Part shown: positions 20,523 through 32,318 of the stretch, piece after piece
Layout of the letters: every line of letters begins with the position of its first letter
How positions within the stretch are numbered: the first letter of the stretch is position 1
From: Termitomyces sp. T153
Taxonomy: Eukaryota > Basidiomycota > Agaricomycetes > Agaricales > Lyophyllaceae
DNA: 40,159 nt
NCBI GenBank assembly: GCA_018296165.2
Contig: JACKQL020000222.1
Location: 1-40,159, forward strand
Reading direction: 5' to 3'
Made by a program: the position numbers and the translations under genes
Notes under the pieces: model-generated
The model's input: the letters and a program-made list of their open reading frames with translations, nothing else
What the model was told of the DNA's origin: nothing
Database searches by the model: none

Positions 20523-21830
20523 TCAGCTAGTCTTGGGGGTCCTGGGGCTTAGTGGAGTATTATTGGTGAAAGTCTCATAGCTTGGCAGTGGTGCTAGAGA
20601 GGTTCTTTCAGAGCTCCTAAGTGTTGTCCTCAGGTCTGTAGCCTTTTCAATGGACCAGATAGTGAGGTTGACCATGGATAAGGTAGGAGTCAAGGATGTG
20701 GTCAACCTCATAGTGGTATTTGTCCTCAACTTTGATGGGCTGCAGTTGGCTGGAGCATTGTCCAGGGAAGGGGTCCAGAGCATAGTTCTCAAGGAAACAG
20801 ACATCAAAGATGGAGTAGAGGCCTTTCAGGCCTGGGAGTAGGTCCAGCTTGTAGGTGTGGGTCAAGACTTTCCAGAGAATTTTGAAGGGGTCAAGTTGCT
20901 TGTGGTTGTGCTTGATGGAGAGTCTCTGGGTCTTGAGATTGCATTGATTGAGGAGCCATACCAGAGTTCTGGGGGTTCAGTTGGGAGTGGGGTTGTGTTG
21001 GGTGTTGGTGTGCTTGGAATAGGCTTGATTGGTAGTGTTGATTTTGTCCCAGAAGAACTGGTGGAGGGACCAGAGGTCTTCAGCAACTTTATGGGCAACA
21101 TGGAAGGAGATATCCTTGAGCAACAAAGTGAGCTGGGGGTTGTAGCCTTTGTTGGTATAGAAGAGGAAGACTTTGGTGGTGGAGTGGGGGGTGTTGTTGT
21201 AAGTAAACTTGGCAAGAGGGAGTTCTGCATGCCAGTTGTTTTGTAAATAATTAATGTAGAGGCAAAAATACTATTCCAAAGTCTGGTTTACTTGTTCTGT
21301 TTGTCCATCAGTCTCTGGGTGGTAGGTGGTTGATAGATTGGTCTTTATTTGTGAGAGCCTTGCATAACAATTACCAAAACCAAGAGATAAATAGGGGGCT
21401 GCAGTCAGAGATGATGTTGTCCAGAAGTCCATGCTTGGAGAATACATGTTTGAGGAATAGCTTGGCAAACTCCAGAGCATTGTTGGTGGTGTGGCAGAGG
21501 GTGAATAATGCTTGTTTGGTGAGTCAGCAGACAACCACAAGGATTGTGTCAAAGCTTTCAGACTCAGGAAGCTTAACCATATGGTCCATTGAGAGCAAGG
21601 ATTAGAAGCAGTGACCCATAGGGAGGGGTTTCAGTAGGCCATAGGGGTAGTGGTGGAGTAATTTGGCCTAAAGGCATGGTTCACAGGCCCATATGTATTG
21701 CATGATGTCCTTCTTCATTCCTGGCCAAAGATAAGTCTGCAAAATGAGCTGAAGAGCCTTACAAATTCCTAAGTGTCCCTGGAGTTTGTGATTGTGGTGC
21801 TGCTGGAGTATGTTGAGGCAAATATACTTG
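20523..21830 (-). pseudogene. Integrase and chromodomain of the minus-strand gypsy element
   Basis: The zinc-binding part is at about 21700-21800 (GHLGICKALQLILQT, WACEPC). The core follows with SMDHMVKLPESESFDTILVV, then the second Asp region, and the conserved STTYHPETDGQTEQVNQTLE at 21271-21330. The C-terminal part reads HTYKLDLLPGLKGLYSIFDV (20800-20865) and YHYEVDHILDSYLIHGQPHY. The latter runs into a chromodomain (VHWKGY-like in a shifted frame) ending near 20523. Frameshifts and stops make it inactive. Chromodomains direct insertion to marked heterochromatin in this family. Confidence 0.85.
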
Positions 21831-22035
21831 TTATCTAGAGCATAAATATGCCCTTCCCAGAGTAGGAGTCAATGGTCCAGAGATAGCAAGAAGAGTTGGT
21901 TGGCTGCTGGCTTGTTAAGTGAGTTGTTGCAGGAATTGTGCTGGGTGAAGAAGGGGTCTGGAAATGTGTTTTGGATTTGGTGGAGGATTCCTTCTTCATT
22001 CATAATTAGCATGGCATGCAAATTCTCAGGGGGGA

Positions 22036-23706
22036 TTACCACTTGATGGTTGAATGCATTCTGCTCAGTCTCAAACAACTTTTTTGGATACATGTCAGGC
22101 CTCTGAGTGAGGGCATTGGGTTTTGTGCCAAGTCAACTGGGATGGTAGTGAATGGTGAGGTCATACTCCAAGAGGGTTTCAGACTAGCAAGCTTGTTGGT
22201 GGCTGAGTTGCTTGGTGGCGGTGAAGTATTGCAGATTGTTATAGTTGGAGTAAACTTAAATGCAGTGCAGGGCTCCTTCAAGGTAGGCTCTCCACTGCCA
22301 GAAGGCTTCAACAATGGCAAGGAGTTTCTTATTATAGATGTTGTAGTTGAGCTCCACAGGATCATCAAGCAAGCTTAGAAGGTGACAGATCAGAAGTTCT
22401 TGCTACCAGGGTCCATTTGGGAGAGGATGCCAGCAATGGCATAGTTGGAGGCATTGCATTCAAGTACTATTGGCAGGAATGGGTCAAAATAGCAGAGGAT
22501 TAGGGCAGAGGTGAAGGCTTTTGAGAGTGAAGATGCTTTGGCACTTGCTATTCCAGTCCCAGGGAGTGTCCTTCCAGGTGAGTTGGTTAAGAGGCTTTAT
22601 GATTCCAGAGCAGTTGTCAATGAACTGGCAATAGAAGTTAGTGAACCCCAGAAAAGACTGTACCTCCTTGATGTTCCAGGGCAGGGGCCAGTTGAGGAAG
22701 GCCTCAACCTTGGCTGGGTCCATGCATACTCCATCCAGAGTGACAATAACTCTGAGGTATTTGACCTCCATAGTGTGAAAGGAGCATTTTTTGAGTTTGG
22801 TATAGAGATGGTACTCCTGGAGTCATTCTAGGACATGGCAGACATGCTCTGGATGTTTTTCCAGGGAGTTTGAGTAGATCAGAATGTTGTCCAAGTACAC
22901 AATAATGAAAGTGTTGTTCATGTTGCAGAAGATGTTATTCATAAAGTACTGGAAAGTGGCAGGGGAGTTGGTCATTCTGAAAGGCATCACTAGGTACTCT
23001 GTAGCAGGTGTGGAAGGCAGTCTTCCTTCTATTCATGCCCCAGAGCAATTCAGACATTGTTGTAGCCAGAGCAGAGGTCTATTTTTGTGTAGACCTTGGC
23101 ACTATGGAAGCAGTCAACAAGATCCCTGATCAAGGGGAGAGGATACTGAATCTTTTTAGTGACTTTGTTGAGTCCCTGGTAGTTCATGCAGAGTTGAAGA
23201 GATCCATCCTTCTTCTTAGCAAACAGGACCAGAGCTCTGGAGGTGGAGATCAAGAGGCATATGAAACCTTTGCCAAGCATGTCATTGAGATAATCTTTGA
23301 AGGCCTGGAGTTTGATTTCAGACATGTTGTAGATCTTGCCAAAAAGAGGGGAGGTGCCTTCTTTGAGATCAATTTTGTGATCATAAGATTGGTGTGGAGG
23401 GAGTTTCTTCATGCTTCCTTCAGAAAACACATCAGCAAATTCATAATACTTCAGGGGAACTACTTTGTGTAAGATTTGTTCCTCTGTCTTTTGTTCTGGC
23501 AGGGTAGTTTCTGTGCATAGGTGTTCTTCTGGTAGGGCTGGAGTGATTTGAAGCTGGTAGGTGGGGGTTCTGTCTTGTAAAATATGTGCAAAGGGGACAG
23601 CACCAATAATTTTGATGTCAAGGTTTCTGAATAAATGAGGGTGAGTGTTGGAGTGGTGGTGGTGGGGTCTAGAGTTGTGGTGGGCTTGTTCAAAGTGGTT
23701 TGACAT
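22036..23706 (-). pseudogene. Reverse transcriptase and RNase H of the minus-strand gypsy element
   Basis: The N-terminal part at 23050-23706 reads [40 protein letters not shown] and [13 protein letters not shown]. The active site at 22886-22897 reads YLDN instead of YLDD. The connection is VKYLRVIVTLDGVCMDPAKV and VQSFLGFTNFYCQFIDN (22484-22771). RNase H is spread over frames at 22036-22380. GAC AAC at the active site is what a GAC GAC pair becomes after one CG-to-CA change. Confidence 0.9.
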
Positions 23707-23926
23707 TGTTGGTCAGGGTACTGTGGGCCTCTATATTGATTTTTGGAGATTTTGGAGGGAAGCTGTTGGAGGTTGTTCAAGGAAGACCAGGGCAGAGGTG
23801 TGCTTTCCTCCTTTTCTTGGTTGTCCTTGAGGGTTGTAGAGGTTTGGATTGCTCCAGAGTTGCTGGAGTTGAGGTTGAGAATGTCAGAGTTCAAAGAGGG
23901 CTGGAAGCAGAGGGGGATAGCAGCTG

Positions 23927-24760
23927 CTAGACTTGCTTCAGCACCTGGAAACCACATGGTGAGGTCCTTCCAGTCAATGTTTGGGTTTGACATCCTGCAA
24001 CTAGGAGAGTCCAAGCACAATCAGAGTTGACTCTAGAAGCTGGGTGACAATGAGCCAAGCCTGGAATCTTAAATTTTGTTGAAGATGAGGGTGCTGTTGT
24101 AGTATAGAGTGATTTCAGTTGAAGTGGGGCTACCATCAAAGAGCTGGAGCTTGAGGAGCTTGTTAAGAGTGTTGTGAAGAAGGTTGAGTTATTTACTAAC
24201 AAAGATGCCAGATGCTCTGCTGTCAATGAGGGTGGGGAGGACTGTTGGAGAGTTGTTGAGTCAGACATTAATGATGAATGATTGTGCAGACTTTGAATGG
24301 AGCTGTGGAGGGGTCCAGGAAATATTAGTAGTGTTTTTGAGGCCCTCAGAGTGGGGTGAAATGTTGAAGGGAACTAGTCCTGAGTCAGTTGAGCTATCCT
24401 GGTTGAGGTGAATGGTGAGGCTGGGTTAGTCAATGTGAGAGTTGGTGGTGTGAAGCTAGGAGAAGCTAAGAATAAGGGGGGCAGAGGTGTGTAATTTGGT
24501 GACTAGTAGCCAGAGGTCCTGTCATCATCTGTTGGCAAAGGTCATGGTCATTTCCACATAATGAATGATATTTCCAGTTGAGGTAGGATTGCTATCAAAG
24601 AGTTTGAGGCAGATGGGAGTGAGTAGGCACTGGAGTTGTTGTGGAGCAAGGGCCACTAGAAATTTGTCAATGAAGTTGTTGGTGGTGCCACTGTTGACTA
24701 GAGTGGAGATGGGAGTGCTAGGAGAGTGTCTGGAGAGAAGTTCCATTGCATGGAGGAATG
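23927..24760 (-). pseudogene. Two tandem retropepsin-like protease domains
   Basis: The first domain (about 24760-24400) has STLVNSGTTNNFIDKFLV, LKLFDSNPTSTGNIIHYVEM and LILSFS followed by a stop, the usual DSG-to-ILG layout with Asp replaced by Asn at 24693-24695. The second (about 24270-23930) has LPTLIDSRASGIFVSK with Asp at 24222-24224, LKLQLFDGSPTSTEI and, across a one-base frameshift, VLGLS then NPNIDWKDLTMWFPG. Both have the full motif order of an aspartic protease, so this is a duplication and not one split domain. Retropepsins work as dimers. A fused pair is inference. Confidence 0.65.
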
Positions 24761-24837
24761 CAGCCAGGGCAGAGAAGATGTCAGTGTCTGATCTATAATT
24801 TGGTGCATCTTCAAGATCTAAACCATTGACTCATTTT

Positions 24838-27196
24838 CCATAAACTGGTAGTCACAGTCTTTGCCATCAATAGTCCATATGGTGCATCCCATTACCTGGC
24901 ATTTAGAACAACTACTAATGAAATGTCCCTGCTCACCACATAAAATACATGCATTCTCCTTCTGTTACTTCTCCTGAGTCTCCTCCAGTAGATCAATCCA
25001 GGGCCTGTTTTGTATTTTATTTGTGCATAGGGCCTCCTAGTCTTCAGCAGGGTCTGTAGCATTATTGGAATCCTGAGAATTGTCAGGATTGATATCCAAG
25101 GATTCTGGGCCTTGTGGAGGTTAGCAGCATTGAGTTAGGCAGGTGGACAGAGTTTCAGGAGCTGATTGGCAGTGGAGGGTTCTTGTCCTGGGGGGAAACA
25201 GGGCATGGAGTTGGTGGGGGCTGCAGAAAACAATGGTCAGTTGTTGTTGGATGCTCCAGGTTGCTAGTTGGTGTTGCCAGAGGTGTTCCAAGTAGTTTGG
25301 GGGGCTGTATTTTTGCTCCAGTCTTCCCAATAGCATTGTTCAACCTGTGTAACAAGTGCCTTGTAACCATTGTACATGGTTTGCTTGGTCACAAGGTGGA
25401 GAACATCCTTGATATATTGAGAAAGGGCACAGTGGAGGGTGAACTGGAGGGCATTGTAATTCCAACCTGTTTTGTAGGCTTCTTGCTTGAACTGAATGAT
25501 AAAGGTTGTGAAGCATCTGTTGTCATGCATCCAGAGGCTAAAAAGGTTTTCCTCCACTTCTGCTACAGTGTCAAATACACCAAACTTACTGGAGAATTCC
25601 TGAGTGAAAGCAAGCCAGTTGGAGAGCACAGGAGTGTTGGGGTAAAACCAGAGTGGCACTATATAGTGGTCAAAGGCAATGCCCTGTAGATATGAGGTGG
25701 CAAAGGCCACCCATGAGCTCTCAAGTTGAAAAGTGATGGGCTTAGCTTGGAACACAGTAAGACACTGTGTTAGGAAATCCTCCACTTCTGGAGGTTGCAG
25801 CCAGTGAAGAGTTCAGGCTTCTGGATGTCAAGCTTTCCTTCCCAGGCCAATGCATTGTGCATGGTTACTCTATTTTGAGTTCAAGGCAGGGGTCTGTAGC
25901 ATTGTAGTAGTAATAGTAATTGTTCCTCTCTCTGCATTGAGGAGGAAAGTTGTCCATAGCCAGGCCCCATCCACCTAGAGGTCCATCATTACGAGGTCCA
26001 CCATCTGGGGGTTGGCTAGCATTGCCCAGAGGAGGCCTTGAAGCCCAGCAAGAGGGAGGGAGTCCTCCAAAGGTTAGTGGACCAAAATTGTTGTTGTTAG
26101 TGGGTCAATGTCAATTGGATAAGGTGATTGGCAGAGGTCAAGGGAGATTATTTGGAAAAGAAGGTCAAGGTGCTCTAGGGCCTGTGGGCTGATGTGGAGG
26201 AGCTGGGACATTCTAGCAGGGTAGGGATGTGTTCAGAGAGGCATTGCCATAAGAGGCATGGAGGTCAAAGTGAGGAGGTCTGTCCCAGAGAGGTCCTGGG
26301 GTGCTATTGTGAAGAGCAGGTTCTCTACTAGAGTTCTTGGGCTTGTTGATATAAGAGAGGGTATGGTTGGAAATGAGGTTGTCATGGGCAGAGAGGGGCT
26401 AGAGTACTTTCTGAGTGTGGAACTTGGGCTCAGAGGGCTAGTTCCAGATGTAGAAGGTGCTGGGGATGGAGTTTGCTCTGGAGCAAGTGAAGAGGGCCAG
26501 GGTATGAGTGGCAGATTGGTTGAAGAGCCCTCCAGTAGTGTTGAGGGACCTCAAAATGTCCAATGCAGCATTTAGCTCCTCCTGCTAATGGGCAAGGAGG
26601 GCCAGAGCTTTAGTTTGTACTTTGGTGGGTTCTTGTTGTATGTGAAAGAATTAGGCCAAGTCCAAGGAGTCCTTAAATTGGTGGAGGTTCAAGCTAATGT
26701 GAATCTCTTTGACCAGAGTGTGGAGTTTGTTTGGAAGGTTAGTGTCAATCCTTAGAGTACCTTGTGTAGTTTTGGGGAGGGTGCCCTGCTGGTAACATTC
26801 ATGGAAGTTAAGGAGACAGTCTGCTCAGACCTCTGGAGTTTTGAGTGTGTTGTGGTACCCAAGGCTAATGAAGAGAGCATGAGTGTGTCTTGCAAATTCC
26901 ATGGGGGACAGGTAGAGTGAGCAGAGGACTTTGTTGCACTGCTGAACATAGGCCTTGACCTGTTGCTGTCTTAGAGAGGGTGGGGCTTGTGCAGAAGGTT
27001 GGAACTGAGAGAAGTAGTTGTTGAACTGTTCTGGAGGGACTGGAGGTGTAGTGGGGTTTGAGTAGGCATGATAGTGTGTTGGGAGAAGGTAGGCTGGATT
27101 GGGTGGAGCTGGGGGTGCATATATAGCTGTCAGCATCCCAGATAATCTGTTAGGACCATATCCCTGGAAGGAAACTCTTACAGGAACTAAAATCAT
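24838..27196 (-). pseudogene. Gag of the minus-strand gypsy element
   Basis: It starts near 27196 (or at MLTAIYAPPAPPNPAYLLPT near 27136) with a Pro-rich N-terminal part, then QQQVKAYVQQCNKVLCSLYL. A Pro/Gly/Asn-rich middle follows (about 25940-26250). The typical gypsy Gag core is at 25264-25785: FLTQCLTVFQAKPITFQLES, VLSNWLAFTQEFSSKFGVFD and IIQFKQEAYKTGWNYNALQF. A CCHC zinc knuckle, CILCGEQGHFISSC, is at 24909-24950. Many stops interrupt it. Length before decay would be about 780 codons. Confidence 0.8.
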
Positions 27197-27214
27197 CTTG
27201 AGGAAGTGATGCCA

Positions 27215-27475
27215 ACAGCAAGTATGTAAATAGAGAAAGAAACTAAAAAACTAAAAAATGAGAGAGAGTAATAGATTGAGAAAAGATCAGACAACAACAG
27301 AACACAAACAAGATATCAGGTAATGTCAAGGCTGGGGTGGTAGCTACAGAGTAGGAGAGCTTATATACAAGTAGGCTACTACCTAAAGGGGAAGCCAAGA
27401 CATAGTCTCAGACAGGTCTAAGATAGAGAGAGGCCAAGAGCAGAAATGTCTAAGATAGGAAAGGTCTTAGACAGA
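27215..27475 (-). mobile_element. Possible 5' LTR fragment of the minus-strand element
   Basis: A minus-strand TATATAAG box (27360-27367) sits about 165 bases upstream of the probable Gag start, as an LTR promoter would. The layout resembles the LTR copies at 17411 and 38992 only loosely (GTCAAGRCT before the box). It runs into the short-repeat array at 27476 and the Ngaro insertion, so its full extent cannot be defined. Confidence 0.35.
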
Positions 27476-27628
27476 TACTGGGTGTGATCAGGAATAGTGG
27501 ATATGATCAGAGTCAGTGGATGTAATCAGGAATGTAATTAGAGACAGTGGGTGTGATCAAGGATGTAATCAAAGACAGTGGGTGTAATCAGAGATGTGAT
27601 CAGAAACAGTAGATGTGATCAAGAATGT
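27476..27628 (+). repeat. Short-repeat array, left part
   Basis: Degenerate units built from GTGATCA, AGAGACAGTGGGTGT and AATCA, spaced about 20-32 bases. The same array resumes at 33881-33990, so the Ngaro element was inserted into it. Confidence 0.75.
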
Positions 27629-27814
27629 GTAAGTCTGCAGGTAAAAGGCATGAGAGGAATGCAGAACAGATTTTGGACTACATGTCACAATCACATGTCT
27701 TCAGACAACTTGAACTTGGACCTCCATCTTCACATGCACCCACTGCGCTTCAAGAGTATATTGAGTATCTTAACTGCTACCTTTCATTTGCTACTTCTTG
27801 CATAACTTTTTCTG
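27629..27814 (+). repeat. Ngaro split direct repeat A1
   Basis: The 186 bases align without gaps to 33440-33625, from GTAAGTCTGCAGG to TAACTTTYTCTG. Confidence 0.9.
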
Positions 27815-28130
27815 AACTTTCTCCATGTGATTCCTATGTCAACTACTACTTTCTTGTCAGACTCATACCATCTGGCCAATCCACATCTGCATATGTGCTC
27901 TCAAAAGGGGTTCTCCACTCTCTCACCTTCCCATAAGTGACCCAGGCACCCATCAGGGTGGCAGAACACATGGACCTGCCCCTGCCTTAGAGGACCTCCC
28001 TGAGGATGACAAACTTGACTATGAGGAATAGGAAGATGACCTCCACTCCTCTCCTGCATCACCACCCTAGGACATTCCCTCTGACAGGGCTACATCACAG
28101 ATTCCAGCTGCTGCAAGGGCCCATATTGCA

Positions 28131-29721
28131 TTGGATTTGGCCCAGCCAATTGAGATCATTTGCCACTCACAGCTTATTTCTCCATCTGTGGCCCTTGCCC
28201 CATCCATTCACCTGCATCCTGCACCTATAGTAGCTACCATGCCCTTCAGCCCCACTTGCCATGTGCTGCTCACCCCTCTCCCTTATCAGCCTACATGTGA
28301 GAAAATGCCCTTGCCAATGGCCCCTACCCTAGCTGCTCAACAACACACAGACACGCAACCACACTACTCTCCCAAGCATTGGGTCACAGTGTGGGATGTC
28401 AATGTGTTCCTTCATTTCATGAGACTGCAGGAGCTCTCTTCTCTGCTATCAAACCCCCCTCTGCTGCCTCTGCCTTCCATGGAAACCATCTCAATTAGTC
28501 ATTCTGCTCTGCAAGACCTTCTACAGACCTTCAGTGCTGGCATTGCTCAGCACATTCTACAGGCTCATATGCTAGTGGCAGCAGGCCTTGCACAGTCCTC
28601 CAGCTCCATTACAGCCCTTCCTTCACTCTCTTTGAGTGTCTCTTAGTTGCCAGTATGCAACTTCTACTTCCCCCCACTCTCCAGCACACAAGCCCTACAC
28701 AAGGCTTCCTTATATGCAGGGCCTAGTGGTCCCAACCCAGCAGCCCTTACATCCAGAGCTAGTCTCCTCCCTCCCCTTCTCATTGGCCACATGCCCACTA
28801 GCTTCCCTCAAGTGCAGGCTCCACACTCCTCCAACCTGCTTAACACAGCTTTGTTGTGCTCCTTTCTGAATGCTCCTCCCAAGATAGCCTCACTGCTTGA
28901 TCCAAATGCCTCGGCCATTCTAGTCAGAATTCAGTGAGTCTTCAACACAGGTTGGTCTGTATGTCCCCCTGGATCTCCTTACTAATGAGGCCTGTCATCT
29001 GGCAATGACAGCCCCAAATCAGCATGGAGACTCATCCCTCTCACTCTCAGTGAGTGGGGAGCTTCACCTCATGAGAGCAGAATTTGACCTGAACAAGGAG
29101 AAGAACCTCAAACCCCTGGAGTTTCTACAGGCATCCAGTACCTTCATTTCAGTGATATGGCACAGTCTCAGATCTGGCCCCAATGGCAAGATTGGTGGTC
29201 CAGTAGCAGACACCATTGCCAATGTGTTCCATGCACACTACTACCACATACAACAACATCATGACTTTGCTGAGAATTTCTGCACCTATCTCATATATGA
29301 CATGTACATTAGGCATGCCTACCTGCAGAGGCAGGGGAACCTGCAAGTACAAAACTGGCATAACACCATTTTTGAGAAAAAGTTTTGCCTCTTCCAGTCT
29401 GACCTGATCAGGGAATGTATGGGTCAGCCAGCAACATGCCTTTTTGGCTCAGAGTGCATCACCCCCTCCTTATCCTCGAGAGTGCAGTTCTTTCAGATGT
29501 CCTTGGAAACATTGATGTCTCACTCCTCCAGCTCCAATGGAGGTCCCTCCCAAAGGTCTTCCTCCTACAGAGGTTCCCACTCCCAGCCTTATCCTTTAGA
29601 GTCCAAGGTTTGTGACAAAGGTTTGCATCAAATCTGCTGCATGGTCTGCAGCAGCAACAACCACTGTTTTGGCACCTGCACTCAAGAAGGGCAGCTTCTC
29701 AGACAAGTCAACAACTGTTGA
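28131..29721 (+). pseudogene. Ngaro gag-like ORF
   Basis: Three successive frames (28131-28646, 28647-28937, 29005-29721) are separated by single stops and shifts. The N-terminal part is Pro/Leu/Ser-rich. The last part reads LEFLQASSTFISVIWHSLRS, HDFAENFCTYLIYDMYIRHA and a Ser-rich stretch, then a zinc knuckle CMVCSSNNHCFGTC (C-x2-C-x4-H-x4-C). This is the usual layout for Gag of fungal recombinase retroelements. Confidence 0.65.
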
Positions 29722-30049
29722 GTTGACAGAGAAGGAATCTCATTCTGCTTCAGCTATAACAGGCCTTACTCCTGCAAGGCATTGGAGTGTCCATACCATC
29801 ATGCCTGTTCCCTCCATGGAGAGGCTGCACACTCTGCACAAGACTGCTCTGCATGATCATTTCTTTCCAATTTCTACTCCTTTCAAAGTTGATTGATTGC
29901 TGGTCAGTGGCACTGGCAGCAACCAGTGGTGCCAAAAAATTCTCCTCTGTGATACATAGATTATGTTTTGGTTTTTCATTAGGTTCTTTGCAATACATAC
30001 CCATGATATATTGCTTCTGATACATTCAAATAGGTCTGGAACAATTCTC

Positions 30050-31568
30050 TCTGACTTCTACATATTCACCCCCAAACTACTATCACACACTAGAGCATCA
30101 TGATTTTGTTGTAGCCAAATTCACACAGGAGTGCAGCTTAGGCTGCATCTCTGAAGGATACCCACCCAACTTAATAGAACACCTCCTAGGGCATTACTGC
30201 ACTGCACCTCTAAATGTCATTTAGCATACTCTGGGAAAGCTGCACATCACAGCAAATCATTCCCATCCTCACAATAACCCTGAGATCCCCTCAATTAATT
30301 CCCAGATTGATACCAAACACTTTCAGTGTGACTTGGGCACCTTCTATGCATGCTGGCTTCTGATAGCAAAGGCACCAAAACACACCCAGGTGGCCATCTT
30401 TGACACTGAATCTGCTTTTTGCAATATTGCCACAGAGTCATGCTAATGACTCTTTATAGCTATGACAGTGAACAGAGAGGTTATTCTTGATTCCTACCTA
30501 AACTTCAGTTTGTCACCAGCCTCAGGTCTATTTGGCTTGGTCATGGACACCATTGTATACATCTATCAAAAGAGAGGTATAGAAGCACTCCTAAAATGGA
30601 TGGACAACTTCATCTTCTTCAGATATCTGCATACCCATCTGGACAGCATGCCATATTATAAGTATGACAAGAAGCTCATATGGGACATTGCAGAGGAGCT
30701 GGGCTGGCCATGAGCAGCTGTAAAATTCAGGCCATTCTGTGAAACTTTGTCTTACATTGGGTTTGAATGATCTCTCACTGATAAAACAGTTTTGCTACTG
30801 GAGAACAAGCAAATTAAGTACCTGACTAAATTGCTTGCATGGAATCTGGGAGCAGAACTAAACCTCCTTACAGCTGAGTCTCTCATTGGCACACTAAATC
30901 ACATTACTCTAGTCATACCTCTGGGCCAATCCCATCTGCCTTCCCTGTATTGTTTCCATGCAGACTTTAAGCAGAATAGCCCTCCTTGGATCCTTCATCA
31001 TGTGACTCAGAGCATATACAATCACATCTGCTGGTGGAGGGACACATTGCAAATATCATGCTTCCCATGAATCATTAAACCACCCAACCCCTTAGACATC
31101 ACAGTGCATGTGGATGCATCTCCATCCTGGGGAATAGGTTTTGTCATCAGCAACAAGTGGTTGGCCTGGAAACTTCTTCCAGGTTGGACTTCACAAGAAT
31201 GCAACACCAGATGGGCAGAGATGGTAGCTATAGATTTGGCAGTACAGACCCTAATTGCAGCTAAATTTGCCAACTGCCATATTGTCATTTGCTCCAACAA
31301 TGTGGTTTGCATAGGAGCACTGATGGCAGGGTGTTCTAGGATCTCAGCCACAAATCAGGTCCTGCAACACATTGTTTTGAATTTTCAACTGCACAGCCTA
31401 TGGATCTTGGTCAAGTGGATACCTACCAGGGAAAATCTAGCCAATGGTCCTTCAAGGGGAATATTTCCCTTGCAAAGACTTCTCTACCCTTTTCCTCCTG
31501 CAATTTCTCCCTATCTCAAATATCATGTTGAGCCAAGCATTAACTTTTCTTCATTACCATCCACTTAG
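30050..31568 (+). pseudogene. Ngaro reverse transcriptase and RNase H
   Basis: RT pieces begin near 30095 (EHHDFVVAKFTQECSLG) and continue through AIFDTESAFCNIA and SGLFGLVMDTIVYIYQ. The active site at 30600-30608 reads MDN where family members have Asp-Asp (KWMDNFIFFR). RNase H follows with ITVHVDASPSWGIGFVIS, TRWAEMVAIDL, and CSNN at 31290-31301 where the catalytic Asp is expected. It ends VKWIPTRENLANGPSRG. Three stops separate the frames. The enzyme is inactive by both active-site changes. Confidence 0.85.
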
Positions 31569-32318
31569 CATATCAGTATACAGTTTCTCTGCCTTCACCA
31601 GCCTGTATCCTTTTTCTCCTGTGATTGCCCCATATCTGAAATACAACATTGGCTAAGGACTAATTTTCTTCCTTCTGATCCTGCTAGTACATGAGTAAAA
31701 AGTTCAAGCCAATACCAGCAGGGCCTACTGACAAGGCAAGTGACAGGCATGGAATCCCAGTGTTCTTTACAAGATGATCAGAGTCAACTGAGACTTGCTA
31801 CATGATTGATTTCTTCAGAAGGTCTGGACAGATTGTCAGCCATGAGAAGTATCTTGTTCCACAACTGAAGCTTCCAAGAAATGGAGCACATCATAGCTGC
31901 CTTTGCTGATCATCACATCACCTGCTTTCTTCAAAGCAAAGGTAATATCACAACAGAATTACACACAGGTGACAATACATCTGGTCAGGCAGAAGGTGCA
32001 AAGAATGCACACATGAATAACTCCCTTTCCAAGAGGTCCATCTTGGGGATGTCCAGTGGTGGGCCTGCATCCCCTTCGAACATTTCTATTGCGGTCACAG
32101 AATGCAGCTACCAGCCATTCTGCCTGAGCCAGATTGCCATTACCAGATGGGAGAAGACCCATGTCCAGTCAGCAAACACTCAACACACATTTGCAATGAA
32201 CCCTAGCATGCAACAACACTCTCACTTGTGATACTGACCATATGCACCCACTCCTAGCTTTTTCCCACAAAGCCTGCAAGTACAAGATGTAATTGGGAAG
32301 GCTTGGAGAGCTTCTACC
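31569..32318 (+). pseudogene. Ngaro spacer and decayed N-terminal part of the recombinase ORF
   Basis: Interrupted frames lie between RNase H and the intact recombinase frame. The 3' part (about 32200-32318) reads into the recombinase in frame (NWEGLESFYHGKTHYSN-like in one frame), so the original start was probably further upstream. Short frames at 31881-32231 are not recognised. Confidence 0.35.

Larger units (their letters stand above)
18396..27214 (-). mobile_element. Internal region of a minus-strand Ty3/gypsy chromovirus
   Basis: From right to left it holds Gag, CCHC zinc knuckle, two protease-like domains, reverse transcriptase, RNase H, integrase and chromodomain, then an antisense ORF and polypurine tract. 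At about 8.8 kb it is long for a chromovirus because of the accessory ORF. All parts are interrupted and CG-poor. The LTR copy 1 lies at its 3' end. At its 5' end, about 27215, lies a different-looking sequence with a minus-strand TATATAAG box, so the LTR pair is not proven. Confidence 0.85.

Noticed and set aside
20857..21246. Gly/Val-rich plus-strand frame opposite integrase
   Set aside because: It is antisense to the integrase/linker region and reflects its codons; no independent signal. The same holds for plus-strand frames at 22016-23472 and 25114-25689.
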